NCBI GenBank assembly: GCA_945280365.1
Contig: CALYQD010000018.1
Location: forward strand, 1 to 47,044
DNA length: 47,044 bases
DNA from: an uncultured Apibacter sp.
GTDB lineage: Bacteria; Bacteroidota; Bacteroidia; Flavobacteriales; Weeksellaceae
Direction of reading: 5' to 3'
The translations under genes and the position numbers were made by a program. The notes beneath the pieces were generated by a model. It saw only the letters and a program-made list of their open reading frames with translations. It searched no databases and was not told the origin of the DNA. The number at the start of each line of letters is the position of its first letter. Within the stretch, counting starts at the first letter, position 1. Of this stretch, positions 27,901 to 36,562 are shown in pieces.

Positions 27901-29286
27901 GATGTGTTGAGAAAAGCTATGGGTAAAAAGCAGATTCAGGTTCTTAATAAAATGGAAGCTCGTTTTCTTGAAGGAGCTATTGAACGTGGACACCCGGAGG
28001 ATAAGCTAAAAAAAATATGGGAAGACTGGAAAGCCTTTGCACAATATGCTTTTAACAAATCTCATTCAACTTGTTATGCTTTTATTGCTTTTCAGACCGC
28101 TTTTTTAAAAGCCCATTATCCGGCAGAATTTATGGCAGCTCTGCTAAGTAACAACTTAAATAACCTTACTACTTTAAGTTTTTTCATGGAAGAATGCAAA
28201 AATATGGGGCTTGAAGTACTCGGACCCGATGTTAATGAAAGTGATTATGAGTTTACTGTAAACGAAAAGGGAGCAATCCGATTTGGGATGGGAGCTATAA
28301 AAGGTATTGGAGAAAATGCTGTGGAAGCTGTGGTAAGTGAAAGATATAATAATGGAAAATACAAGAACTTGTTTGAATTTTTTGAAAGAGCTGACTTAAA
28401 AAATATTAATAAGAAAGTGCTTGAAAATTTAGTTTTGGCAGGTGCATTCGATGGATTGTCTACGAATCGTGCTCAATTTTTTAAAGAAGAAAATGGTTCT
28501 AGTACTATTGAAAAGCTAGTAAGATACGGTATGGCTTATCAAGATAATAAAAATTCTGCACAAAATTCTTTATTTGGTGATCTGGGAGACGACGGTTTTG
28601 ATGTGATGAAACCTGTAATTCCTGAAACCGAAGAATGGAGCACCATGTATAAGCTTAGCAGAGAAAAGGAAGTAGTTGGAATTTATATTTCAGCTCATCC
28701 TATGGATAATTATAAATATGAAATCGCTTTAATAAAACCTACAGATATTGCTGAGATTAATGAAAACAAAGATAAATATATTAACAAAGAGGTTTATATA
28801 GCTGGAATGATTTCTCGTTTTGAACATAAAGAAATTAATAATGGAAGAACAAGAATAGCATTTTTTGATTTGGAAGATAAAACGGGAACTATTTCGTTAA
28901 AACTTAAAAAAAATTATCTGGATTTACAAAAATATTTAATTCCTAATTTATTTGTTTTGGTTAGAATCACTGTTGGTATGATTAAAGATAATGGGTTTGT
29001 TTATATAAATGTGTTGAACATTGAGGAACTGAGCGATATAATAGGAAAACATGCTAAGAAACTAACTATCAAAATTAATTTGGAAAATTTAGACGAAAAT
29101 ACAATTACTGCCTTAAATAAGGTCTGTGATGAAAATTCAGGTTCTAAAGATATACATTTTGAAATTATTGATAAAAAGAATAATGTGTATTTAGAATCTC
29201 AATCCATGAATCGTAGGGTGAATATTAATAAAGAAATATTAGATGTAATAAAAAACGAATTGTATTTAGATTTCAAGTTAAATTAG
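24919..29286 (+). CDS. dnaE: DNA polymerase III alpha subunit with fused 3'-5' exonuclease
   Basis: 1455 residues, the replicative polymerase. An epsilon-like DEDDh exonuclease forms residues 1 to about 190, with D7, E9, D106, H170 and D175 all present. A PHP domain follows (HFHNHSVYS, H256 and H258), but the usual metal-ligand position in GITDxGN is T290, so the PHP site is probably inactive. Polymerase catalytic aspartates are D687 and D689 (PDIDIDF) and D855; GPGRGSAAGS is the nucleotide-binding stretch. QNSLF at 1215-1219 is a good clamp-binding motif. An OB fold lies near the C-terminus. Proofreading may be built into this chain. Confidence 0.95.
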   Translation: MKFLVFDTETTGLPANANAPVSDTENWPRMVQIAWQLHDENGNLIENYDYIIKPEGYDIPFNAQKIHGISTEKALAEGHDLTSVLEQFNAVLDKNPILVGQNIAFDIPIVGAEFYRKSIQNKIADLSLIDTAREGVDFCALPGGMGGGFKFPKLSELYEKLFGHSFDEAHNAAADVNATAQAFWELVRLNQVSANKLNCTEEELSSFIKNHPEPFQPFDIVIRTQVKDFNKQRKEFSGGTKKSLDEINYTSYFHFHNHSVYSILTSTSKHADLIKKTIEYNMPALGITDTGNLMGAFAFLNEIKKANGTINEHNAKILEDGSTEPLKREILPIIGCELYISEYYKQNKFTKDNPDRRYTQILIAKNHEGFKNLSKLSTLGYKIGLYAGYPRVGKELIELYKENLIATTGSLTSEIPSLILNVGEKQAEEAFIYWYGLFGDDFYVELLRHHLDEEEHLNKVLLKFAKKYGVKVLAQNDIYYINKKEAETQDILLCIKDGEKQSTPKGRGFGKRFGLPNDEYNFKSQTEMAELFADIPEAIENFEDFIKKFEPYQLTRDVLLPKFEIPEEFKNPEDEIDGGKRGENAYLAYLTWEGAKKRYGNDLSAETKERLEFELETIAKTGYPGYFLIVQDFTSQARKMGVSVGPGRGSAAGSAVAYCIGITNIDPIKYDLLFERFLNPDRVSLPDIDIDFDDRGREKIIQWVVDKYGENQVAQIITYGTLAGRSAIRDAGRVLELPLSDTDRLSKNLPSNLNLTKLKNKSEDELIKDFGKEESIPVLQLKQKFDDNDLEGKVIQNAFQLEGSLRNTGVHACGVIITPEDITNLIPVAVAKDSSLLVSQFDNSVVESAGLLKMDFLGLRTLTIISDTIEIIRKRTGTVLNPDEFPLDDEKTYEIFKNGNTVGIFQYESPGMQKHLKALQPDKFEDLIAMNALYRPGPLQYIPNFINRKNGKEEITYDLKDMEEYLADTYGITVYQEQVMLLSQKLAGFSRGDADVLRKAMGKKQIQVLNKMEARFLEGAIERGHPEDKLKKIWEDWKAFAQYAFNKSHSTCYAFIAFQTAFLKAHYPAEFMAALLSNNLNNLTTLSFFMEECKNMGLEVLGPDVNESDYEFTVNEKGAIRFGMGAIKGIGENAVEAVVSERYNNGKYKNLFEFFERADLKNINKKVLENLVLAGAFDGLSTNRAQFFKEENGSSTIEKLVRYGMAYQDNKNSAQNSLFGDLGDDGFDVMKPVIPETEEWSTMYKLSREKEVVGIYISAHPMDNYKYEIALIKPTDIAEINENKDKYINKEVYIAGMISRFEHKEINNGRTRIAFFDLEDKTGTISLKLKKNYLDLQKYLIPNLFVLVRITVGMIKDNGFVYINVLNIEELSDIIGKHAKKLTIKINLENLDENTITALNKVCDENSGSKDIHFEIIDKKNNVYLESQSMNRRVNINKEILDVIKNELYLDFKLN

Positions 29287-29326
29287 AATTATCTTTGAAT
29301 CTCAACATCGAAATACAATTCATTTT

Positions 29327-30004
29327 TTATTGTAACGTTATCTTTATATCTTTAAAAAATCCTTCCGTGCCGATGTCAACAAATAGTCCAATTGCACCTT
29401 TTTGATTTTCTCCCAATTTTAAATCGTTAATAATAAATGAAGGTTTTTTTGCATCATTTATATATAATTTAGCTTTTTCACCTTGCACTTCTATCCTAAT
29501 CTGGATCCATTCGTTAAGTGCTATATCTGCATAGGACTCGTATTTACCACAGAATTCTTGTCTCAATCGTTGATATTTAAAATCCGGATAGGAAAAATAT
29601 TGTATGCTTCGATTTCTTCGTGTCTGATCCTCAACGGTTGCATTTAAAGGACGAAGGTAAATACTTTCAAACTTAGAATTAGTATCATTAATGCGAAAAG
29701 CTATTCCAATAAATCCTCGCGCAAAATCAGGAGCATCGGCTAAGAGCCTGCTTAATACCTTAACTTCGATTATTCCGTTCGAAAAATTTATAGAATTAAT
29801 TCGTACAAAAGTAGGTTCGTCAAATTCTTTTACAGCCAAGTCTTTCACTGCTCTAACTACTTTTTCTCCCTCCCTATTTTCCAAATCCATAATCGTATTT
29901 ACGGCTTTCAAATTATGCAAAGATAAATCTACCGTTTTTTGAGATTTTAAATTTGAAGATATTAGTAGTAAATATATGGGTATTAGAAGTCTTCTTATCA
30001 TCAT
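29327..30004 (-). CDS. Exported DUF1080/concanavalin-like protein
   Basis: 225 residues with a signal peptide (MMIRRLLIPIYLLLISSNLKSQ). The body has the jelly-roll pattern of the 3-keto-disaccharide hydrolase/DUF1080 or LamG type: GIIEVKVLSRL, GFIGIAFRINDTNSKFESIYLRP, EWIQIRIEVQGEKAKLYIND and GAIGLFVDIGTEGFFKDIKI. Probably periplasmic, binding or processing carbohydrate. Convergent with dnaE, 40 bp apart, without a clear terminator between. A second ATG one codon later is an equally good start. Family assignment is moderate. Confidence 0.65.
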   Translation of the reverse strand: MMIRRLLIPIYLLLISSNLKSQKTVDLSLHNLKAVNTIMDLENREGEKVVRAVKDLAVKEFDEPTFVRINSINFSNGIIEVKVLSRLLADAPDFARGFIGIAFRINDTNSKFESIYLRPLNATVEDQTRRNRSIQYFSYPDFKYQRLRQEFCGKYESYADIALNEWIQIRIEVQGEKAKLYINDAKKPSFIINDLKLGENQKGAIGLFVDIGTEGFFKDIKITLQ

Positions 30005-30235
30005 GGTAAAAAATATTTTTGTTATAACTAATTTTTAAATTTAAATTTATTGTCATTTATCTAATGATTTTGATATCATTCAAAATTAGACTAATGAAGT
30101 TAACTGAACAATTAGGTTCTTTACGAACCTATAGAGTTAGAAATATTGAATATCAATTATATAATTTCGATACCTTAACATTTATTTAACTGAATTTATT
30201 ATTATATAGTATAGTATTATATATTTAGAATAAAA

Positions 30236-30577
30236 ATGGAAATTAGAAACCTTGATTTAAAATATCCTTCCTGCCCTATTAGAAATATATTGAGCAGGTT
30301 TAGTGATAAATGGTCCTTGTTAATATTGGTTGTACTGCAATCAGGTCTTCCTATGCGCTATGGGGAACTTAAAAAGAACATTCCTGATATTTCTCAAAAA
30401 ATGCTTTCAAAAACTTTAAAAAATTTAGAAAAACATAATTTAATTATACGAAAAGCATATCTAGAAATTCCGCCCAAAGTAGAATATTATTTATCTGAAA
30501 CGGGAAAAGGTGTACTTCCTATTATTCAGTCAATGATTGATTGGGTTGAAAGTCATAGAGATGAAATATTCAAATAA
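30236..30577 (+). CDS. HxlR-family transcriptional regulator
   Basis: 113 residues, the usual length. CPIRNILSRFSDKWSLLIL is the family N-terminus with the cysteine often used for redox or aldehyde sensing. The winged helix follows (GELKKNIPDISQKMLSKTLKNLEKHNLIIRK) with the wing at EIPPKVEYYLSETGKGVLPI. It is convergent with the FUSC gene 14 bp away and divergent from the DUF1080-like gene, either of which could be a target, but no operator is evident. Confidence 0.9.
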   Translation: MEIRNLDLKYPSCPIRNILSRFSDKWSLLILVVLQSGLPMRYGELKKNIPDISQKMLSKTLKNLEKHNLIIRKAYLEIPPKVEYYLSETGKGVLPIIQSMIDWVESHRDEIFK

Positions 30578-30591
30578 ATATAAACAATATT

Positions 30592-31614
30592 TTATCTATT
30601 CTTTTTTATTTTTTTAAGATGGAGGAAACTTAAACTCATTATCAAAATTGCAGATATTCCTCCTATTGATGTCGAAATTAGTCTTTCCATGGCTATTTCT
30701 TCACCAGATGAGCCATTTATTGAAAACATTAATACTGTACTTATGGTTAAGAATATTGTAAATATTGCATATTTACGATTAGCAAATACATAACATAAAT
30801 ATAATGATATAATGATTTCTATTACCATACTATATTTTGACGAATTCCACCTAATCAATCCATAGGCTATTAAAAATCCTATGAATGTACCTAACAATCT
30901 TATACTTGCTTTTTTTAAAGTATCAATAAAATCCGGTTTTAAAATAACCAAGGCTGTCATAATTACCCAATAATAGTATTTTATATTAAATATATGAATA
31001 AGTAGAAAGCAAACTATCATTGCTAAAGCCGCATAAATAATAGTTGTATTAAAACGTATTTTTTTATCAATATTTTCGTATATATTCTTAATAATTGATA
31101 AAAGATTATCAGGATCAATAATATTTCTTTGAAATGAAAATTTTTCTATTAAAAATATAATGCATACTGATTGAAATAAGCCACCTAACAGAATTAAAAT
31201 TCCTCTTTGTAGTGCTGACCAAACGTTACCTACATAAAACCCACCGACAAAAAAGGCAATAGACCATTGCAAAACGATCCACCAAGCGGTTTGATTAATA
31301 TTACCTACACAAGTGGCTAAACATGCTAGTAAAATACAACATATCATATAACCTATATAAGAATGTCCAATTAATGAACCTAAAAAAGCACATACACTCA
31401 TTCCTATAACTGAAATAATCATAGGAGCAAAAGGATATTTTAAAATTTTCTTATTAGCACCATATCCTGCAGTTACAGCTCCACCTACTGCAATGCTTGC
31501 ATAAATAAGATCCTTAAATATAAACCCGATGCTATAAATAATTAAGATACCAGGCAAGCAATATAATGCCATAGTTAAATCTTTTTTATCCTTTTCTTTT
31601 ATTGAAATTTTCAT
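30592..31614 (-). CDS. FUSC family membrane protein
   Basis: 340 residues with about ten membrane segments in two sets, matching the FUSC/YccS-type aromatic acid or fusaric acid exporter fold (NINQTAWWIVLQWSIAFFVGG and the second half TALVILKPDFIDTLKKASIRLLGTFIGFLIAYGL). The second half contains the RLLGTxxG signature. It is about half the length of the large YccS proteins because it lacks their big cytoplasmic domain. No partner membrane-fusion gene is adjacent. Substrate unknown. Confidence 0.8.
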   Translation of the reverse strand: MKISIKEKDKKDLTMALYCLPGILIIYSIGFIFKDLIYASIAVGGAVTAGYGANKKILKYPFAPMIISVIGMSVCAFLGSLIGHSYIGYMICCILLACLATCVGNINQTAWWIVLQWSIAFFVGGFYVGNVWSALQRGILILLGGLFQSVCIIFLIEKFSFQRNIIDPDNLLSIIKNIYENIDKKIRFNTTIIYAALAMIVCFLLIHIFNIKYYYWVIMTALVILKPDFIDTLKKASIRLLGTFIGFLIAYGLIRWNSSKYSMVIEIIISLYLCYVFANRKYAIFTIFLTISTVLMFSINGSSGEEIAMERLISTSIGGISAILIMSLSFLHLKKIKKNR

Positions 31615-31735
31615 TTATTTTTATTTTTCATTCAGTGTAACCTCATCGTTTCAATAAATTCATACCTCTCATTATTTAAAACCCATATTTAATTACTTTT
31701 ACTAATGGAATTATGCAAGGGTATTCTTTTACCGC

Positions 31736-32335
31736 TTAATGAAACCAAGAATGTCTTTTAAATGGTATATTTTTTCTTATTAAATAGGCATGAAAGAAAC
31801 TTGGAACATCGTGTTCCCATTTTGGCAATAGGAATAGTATTAATAAAATGTCTATATAAGAAATAAGTCCTACAATAACCGTAAGATAAAAGAAGAATCC
31901 TCCGTAATTAAATCCAATAATTGAGGTAAAGGCTAAAAGTAAAGTGATTCCCCACAATTTTGATGAATAGGCATGAGTACTGGTTTCTTTTTTAAATCGT
32001 ATAAAACTGATTATATAGCATAATCCTTCCAATAAAATCAAAACAAGTATAAGAATCAAATGATTTTCAATAATTTTCGGGCTTATAATCCATGAAGAAA
32101 TACCTATGGAAATCCAAAAAATCAGATCAATCAGACTATCCATTCGTCTTAGTTTTTCAGTAGCTACCCCTAATTTTCTTGCAATTATCCCATCCAAAAT
32201 ATCAGATAACAAGCCCAAATACATTAGAATAACAATATACAGTTTATTAGTCTCTTCAATTTTATAGGCCAAATAAATGATTACAGGTCCTAACAATAAC
32301 CTAAATATCATTAGAAGTTTGGGTATATAACACAT
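31736..32335 (-). CDS. CDP-alcohol phosphatidyltransferase family protein
   Basis: 199 residues, with about six hydrophobic segments. The family motif DGxxARx8Gx3Dx3D is present as DGIIAR then MDSLID, but the glycine position appears to be a leucine (EKLRRMDSLID), a variant that makes the precise substrate uncertain. Transfers an alcohol head group from or to a CDP-diacylglycerol-type donor in the inner membrane. A minus-strand -7 element, TATTTTTG, lies at 32364-32371. Phosphatidylglycerophosphate or phosphatidylinositol-type synthases are possible. Confidence 0.8.
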   Translation of the reverse strand: MCYIPKLLMIFRLLLGPVIIYLAYKIEETNKLYIVILMYLGLLSDILDGIIARKLGVATEKLRRMDSLIDLIFWISIGISSWIISPKIIENHLILILVLILLEGLCYIISFIRFKKETSTHAYSSKLWGITLLLAFTSIIGFNYGGFFFYLTVIVGLISYIDILLILFLLPKWEHDVPSFFHAYLIRKNIPFKRHSWFH

Positions 32336-32363
32336 GATAACTAACTTTATCTTGTGTTAAAAT

Positions 32364-32371
32364 CAAAAATA
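32364..32371 (-). promoter_or_regulatory. -7 element for the CDP-alcohol transferase gene
   Basis: TATTTTTG on the minus strand, 28 bases before the ATG, matches TAnnTTTG. The DMT transporter gene ends just upstream at 32388, so this would give a separate transcript. Confidence 0.4.
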
Positions 32372-32387
32372 GTGCAAATACTATTAT

Positions 32388-33272
32388 TTATTTAGTAATG
32401 CTTATTTTATTATTCTTGGATTTTAGATATCCATTTACACAAATCGCAAGAATCATAATGGAAGTCGATATATAAAAAACAGGACTCATTTTTTCTGAAT
32501 CTTTCCAAATTAAAAAAGCTATAAGTATAGCATACACGGGTTCTAAATTTACGGAAAGCATTAAAGTAAAAGGAGTTATATGTTTCATGAGCTTCATAGT
32601 CATTAATAAAGGAAAACTTGTTAGTAATCCTCCTAAAATTAACAGCCAAAATACATCCTCTATCTTTATTGTTGCTATGGCTTCCCAATCGTTACATACA
32701 GTCATTAAAGCCGTTAAGGTAAAAAAAGCTCCAACCATTTCATAAAAGGTTATGATATCTGAACTTCCTTTTTTATACATAATTCCATTAACTACAGAAA
32801 ATAATGCAGATAAAAATGCACAGCTGATTCCTAAAAGTATACCTTTCCAATAGCTTATTTCAGTATTGAATATAAAAAATATGCAAGTCATAATTACTAA
32901 ACTTAGAATTATTTCTGACATTTTAATTTTACGTTTAAAAAAAATTGGTTCTAGAAAAGCAACAAATAAGGTTCCTGTAGATAGTGTGGAGGTTGCTATT
33001 GATATATTAGATATTTTGATAGATCCGTAAAATAAAGACCAATGTATTCCTACTATTACTCCACAGCCCAAGAGTTGTAAAATCAATTTTTTAGATACTA
33101 ACAATTTTTTTTTTGTAAAAAGACTTACATAAAAAAATAATATAAGAGCAGCTACCAATGTTCTTCCCCAAACTAAAGGTATGGCGTCTAGGGATATTAG
33201 TTTTCCTATTACTCCTGTAAATCCCCATATAAATACAATAATGTGTAGTTGAACTATTGCTGGAAGTTTCAT
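32388..33272 (-). CDS. DMT (EamA) family transporter
   Basis: 294 residues, about ten membrane segments in two EamA halves: N-terminal FIWGFTGVIGKLISLDAIPLVWGRTLVAA and C-terminal PFTLMLSVNLEPVYAILIAFLIWKDSE. The conserved proline-rich VNLEPVYA motif is diagnostic. An inner-membrane exporter or importer of small metabolites; substrate unknown. It has a good promoter at 33300-33329 and no obvious operon partner. Confidence 0.87.
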   Translation of the reverse strand: MKLPAIVQLHIIVFIWGFTGVIGKLISLDAIPLVWGRTLVAALILFFYVSLFTKKKLLVSKKLILQLLGCGVIVGIHWSLFYGSIKISNISIATSTLSTGTLFVAFLEPIFFKRKIKMSEIILSLVIMTCIFFIFNTEISYWKGILLGISCAFLSALFSVVNGIMYKKGSSDIITFYEMVGAFFTLTALMTVCNDWEAIATIKIEDVFWLLILGGLLTSFPLLMTMKLMKHITPFTLMLSVNLEPVYAILIAFLIWKDSEKMSPVFYISTSIMILAICVNGYLKSKNNKISITK

Positions 33273-33299
33273 GGTATATATTTAGATAAATGTTTTGTG

Positions 33300-33329
33300 C
33301 AAATTTAATAACCTTTATTTATTTTTCAA
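33300..33329 (-). promoter_or_regulatory. Promoter of the DMT transporter gene
   Basis: On the minus strand a TTG (33327-33329), 19 bases, then TAAATTTG (33300-33307): both elements of the Bacteroidota housekeeping promoter at the expected spacing. The ATG is 27 bases further on. It is one of only two complete two-element promoters I found. Confidence 0.6.
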
Positions 33330-33604
33330 CAAAAATAGCTTTTCAATGAATTATTTATAATTATATATACTAAAACCACCATATAATTACATTATTGATA
33401 TATTCTACTAATTTATATATATTAGTTAACAGCTATAAGCTTAGATGTGATACTGATTCATAAATTATATCTAAATCACGATCTTATTAATTTTTTAATC
33501 TTATCTTCATAATACTTATAATATTAAAAAATATCTGTTTTAGTAAAAAAGGAAGCTTTTATTAAATAAAAACTTCCTTTTTAGTCAATAAGTTTACTTT
33601 GATA
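33330..33604. other. Intergenic region, nothing seen apart from a terminator
   Basis: AT-rich DNA between the DMT and Dabb genes. The only structure I see is the hairpin at 33545-33582. Confidence 0.5.
33545..33582 (-). terminator. Intrinsic terminator after the Dabb gene
   Basis: A 12-bp stem with one mismatch, 33551-33562 with 33566-33577, three-base loop, and T-runs on both strands. It ends the Dabb transcript leftwards. Confidence 0.75.
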
Positions 33605-33898
33605 TTATGCTTCGTAATCGATTGCTACTCTTTGTTCAACTACTGTTTTTATATAATTAACAACTGTAAGGTGTTCCGGATGGTTTGTATAGAGAGTTAA
33701 ATCTTCAAAATTCTTGAATTGAGATTCAAGAATTACATCAAAATTATTTTCAGGAGCAATATCCATATTAATGTGCACTTGAATATGCACTAATTCTTTT
33801 ATAATTCCTTTTAAAGATTCTAATTGTTGTTTAATTTTCAAAGCATTATTTTTTTTATCTGCTTCTTTTAATTTCCACATTACAATATGATGTATCAT
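33605..33898 (-). CDS. Dabb family protein (stress-responsive alpha/beta barrel)
   Basis: 97 residues, full-length for the family. MIHHIVMWKLKE is the standard N-terminus, and FEDLTLYTNHPEHLTVVNYIKTVVEQRVAIDYE is the standard C-terminal half, with the conserved H and the YxxHPxH-like stretch. Dimeric ferredoxin-like fold, cytoplasmic; bacterial members have no settled activity. It is a single gene with its own terminator. Confidence 0.9.
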   Translation of the reverse strand: MIHHIVMWKLKEADKKNNALKIKQQLESLKGIIKELVHIQVHINMDIAPENNFDVILESQFKNFEDLTLYTNHPEHLTVVNYIKTVVEQRVAIDYEA

Positions 33899-33997
33899 TT
33901 TATTTTTTTTAAAATTTTATTCAATTTACTATTATTACTAATATAAACAATTTTATAATTAATTTTTTTGTCAATGAAAAATGAATTCCGTATTTAT

Positions 33998-34492
33998 TTA
34001 ATCGAGTATAAACTGCCAAAATTCAACATCTATCAGCTTATTAAATTTTTTACCCGATTCTTTAAAATTTCCTATCAATTTAAATCCAAATTTATTATGT
34101 AATCTACGGCTCGGTTCATTGGGTAATGAAATTACTCCTATTAGGGAATGTATATTTATTTTCACTGACTCTTGGATTAATCTTGTAAATAATAAACTAC
34201 CGATGCCTTGTTTGGTTTCATAACGATCCACATAAATACTATTTTCTAAGGTAATATCATAGGCTGATCTTTCCCGCCAGTTATTTACATATGCATATCC
34301 TATTACTTTTTCGCCTTTTTCATAAACTATATAAGGAAAGCCCTTCTTAAGAATTTTTTGAATTCTTTGTTCTATATCTCGTTTGCTCACTTTTTCTTCT
34401 TCAAAGGTAATAACTGTATTTTCTATATAATAGTTATATATTTCAGCTATTCTTGGTGCATCCGACGGTTGAACCATTCTTACCATATTCAT
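33998..34492 (-). CDS. GNAT N-acetyltransferase, phosphinothricin acetyltransferase-like
   Basis: 164 residues. The GNAT acetyl-CoA motif is visible as SIYVDRYETKQGIGSLLFTRLIQ, with QGIGSLL as the pyrophosphate loop. VQPSDAPRIAEIYNYYIENTVITFEEE and YAYVNNWRERSAYDITLENSIYV are typical of the PAT/MnaT subgroup, which acetylates phosphinothricin or methionine derivatives. Exact substrate unknown. It lies 69 bp upstream of the Dabb gene start's region and downstream of the YifB gene on the same strand. Confidence 0.82.
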   Translation of the reverse strand: MNMVRMVQPSDAPRIAEIYNYYIENTVITFEEEKVSKRDIEQRIQKILKKGFPYIVYEKGEKVIGYAYVNNWRERSAYDITLENSIYVDRYETKQGIGSLLFTRLIQESVKINIHSLIGVISLPNEPSRRLHNKFGFKLIGNFKESGKKFNKLIDVEFWQFILD

Positions 34493-34561
34493 TAAATTTT
34501 GAGAAATAAAATTACAATTAATTTAAAAAATTTTTGCCAAAATTATCATTTTAATATTACT

Positions 34562-36097
34562 TTACTTTACCCATCCTTCCCTATCCAGACTTCGATATTG
34601 TATGGCTTCTGCAATATGATGCGATTGTATTGTTATAGATTTTTCTAAATCAGCAACGGTTCTTCCTACTCTTAAAATACGGTCGTAAGCCCTGGCAGAC
34701 AAACCTAGACGTTCAATTGCTGATTTCAAAAGTTTTTTAGATGAATCATCTAATAAACAATAATCATCCAGTTGTTTCGGTCCAATTTGAGCATTATAGT
34801 GTATCCCTTCTATTTTCTTATATCTTTCTGATTGTATTTTTCTTGCCTCAATTACCCTACTTCTTATTTCAGCACTAGATTCTCCTTTCCTTTTTGTCGA
34901 TAAATCATCAAAAGGCACAGGAGTAACTTCAATATGAATATCTATTCTATCTAATAAAGGTCCAGAGATCTTATTCATGTATCTTTGCATTTCCTGAACT
35001 GAACTGGTATTTTTTGGATCATTGGGGAAATATCCTGAAGGAGAAGGATTCATGGAAGCTATTAACATAAAACTGGCTGGATAAGTAATCGTAAATTTTG
35101 CTCTTGATATAGTTACTATTCTATCTTCTAGAGGTTGTCTCATCACTTCCAGTACCTGCCTGTTAAATTCAGGTAATTCATCTAGAAAAAGAACTCCATT
35201 ATGTGATAGAGAGATTTCTCCCGGTTGAGGATAACTCCCCCCTCCTACTAAAGCTGCGCCCGATATTGTATGATGGGGATTACGATAGGGTCTTACGGTC
35301 ATTAACGAAGATTCAGACCCTAATTTTCCTGCCACGGAATGAATTTTTGTAGTTTCTAAAGCTTCAGATAAGGTTAATGGTGGCAATATAGATGGGATTC
35401 GTTTGGCAAGCATAGTTTTTCCACTTCCCGGAGGACCTATTAATAATACATTATGCCCTCCGGCAGCTGCAATTTCTAATGCTCTTTTTACATTTTCTTG
35501 ACCTTTTACTTCAGAAAAATCAAATAAAAATTTATTATTATTTTCAAAAAATTCTTCTCTCGTATTAACTACAACCGGTGTTAATTTTTCTTTTTTATCA
35601 AAGAAATTTATTACTTCTTTTATATTATTGATTCCGTACACCTCAAGGTCATTTACTATTGCTGCTTCTTTAGCATTTTGTCTAGGGAGAAAAAATCCTT
35701 TGAATCCGTCTTGTCTTGCTTGTATAGCTATGGGTAATACTCCCTTTATAGGTTGTAAAGAGCCATCCAAAGATAATTCTCCCATAATTAGATATTGTTC
35801 CAAACCTTCTCCTTTTATTTGTTCAGAGGCTGCCAATATGCCAATAGCAATGGTCAAATCGTAAGCAGATCCTTCTTTTCTTAAATCTGCCGGAGCCATA
35901 TTTACGGTAATCATTTTACCTGGCATTTTATACCCACAATTTTTAAGAGCAGCAGAAATACGATGGGCACTTTCTTTTATAGCTGTATCAGGCATTCCAA
36001 CCAACTGATATCCTACTCCTCTATCAACATTTACTTCAATTGTAATTAATTGGGCATTTACACCATAAACAGAACTTCCATAAGTTTTAGTTAGCAT
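34562..36097 (-). CDS. YifB/ComM family AAA ATPase (Mg chelatase-like)
   Basis: 511 residues, full-length. The N-terminal ChlI/LonC-like domain has VNVDRGVGYQLVGMPDTAIKES and AYDLTIAIGILAAS. Walker A is GPPGSGKT with K227; the AAA core has NPHHTISGAALVGGG and LSHNGVLFLDELPEF (Walker B). The C-terminal Mg_chelatase_C domain ends with ADLEKSITIQSHHIAEAIQYRSLDR. ComM homologues are hexameric helicases that promote branch migration during natural transformation. No competence genes are nearby. Confidence 0.93.
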   Translation of the reverse strand: MLTKTYGSSVYGVNAQLITIEVNVDRGVGYQLVGMPDTAIKESAHRISAALKNCGYKMPGKMITVNMAPADLRKEGSAYDLTIAIGILAASEQIKGEGLEQYLIMGELSLDGSLQPIKGVLPIAIQARQDGFKGFFLPRQNAKEAAIVNDLEVYGINNIKEVINFFDKKEKLTPVVVNTREEFFENNNKFLFDFSEVKGQENVKRALEIAAAGGHNVLLIGPPGSGKTMLAKRIPSILPPLTLSEALETTKIHSVAGKLGSESSLMTVRPYRNPHHTISGAALVGGGSYPQPGEISLSHNGVLFLDELPEFNRQVLEVMRQPLEDRIVTISRAKFTITYPASFMLIASMNPSPSGYFPNDPKNTSSVQEMQRYMNKISGPLLDRIDIHIEVTPVPFDDLSTKRKGESSAEIRSRVIEARKIQSERYKKIEGIHYNAQIGPKQLDDYCLLDDSSKKLLKSAIERLGLSARAYDRILRVGRTVADLEKSITIQSHHIAEAIQYRSLDREGWVK

Positions 36098-36562
36098 ATA
36101 AATATAATTTATCCGTATAAAGATAAAAATATTTTATTTTATATTATTACATCTTAATGCAGTGCTACTATTCTCCAGCTATTTTACAATATTTATATAA
36201 AATGAAAACAGTTATTAACTTAAATAATTATATATCAATAAGTAATTCTTTTATTTATATTCATTTTGATGCTATTAGCTCCTTAAAAAGAAGAATGTTA
36301 AAAAAAATTTAACAATGTTATCAATTGGATTAACTTGCAAAGAAAATACTTATATAATTCTAATTTTTAAAAATATTTCTACTTATAATAATTTTTTCAT
36401 TTTCGAAATTCATCCTGAAATAGTGCAATTATTAAATTTAATATGTTATGTGCTGAATAATTAAGTAGATTATTTATGAATTATATATTAGGTAAAGATC
36501 ATTATATTGTTGGTTTGAGTCTAATATAAATTAAAAAATAAGAAATTTATTACGAATAAATC
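36098..36562. other. Intergenic region with two small open frames
   Basis: No established gene. On the plus strand an ATG at 36202 opens 36 codons, ending at 36312, and an ATG at 36315 opens 49 codons, ending at 36464. The second product, beginning MLSIGLTCKENTYIIL, has less composition bias than typical AT-rich noise. Neither has a recognised relative, a clear promoter or a ribosome site. They could be unannotated small genes or chance. Confidence 0.3.
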
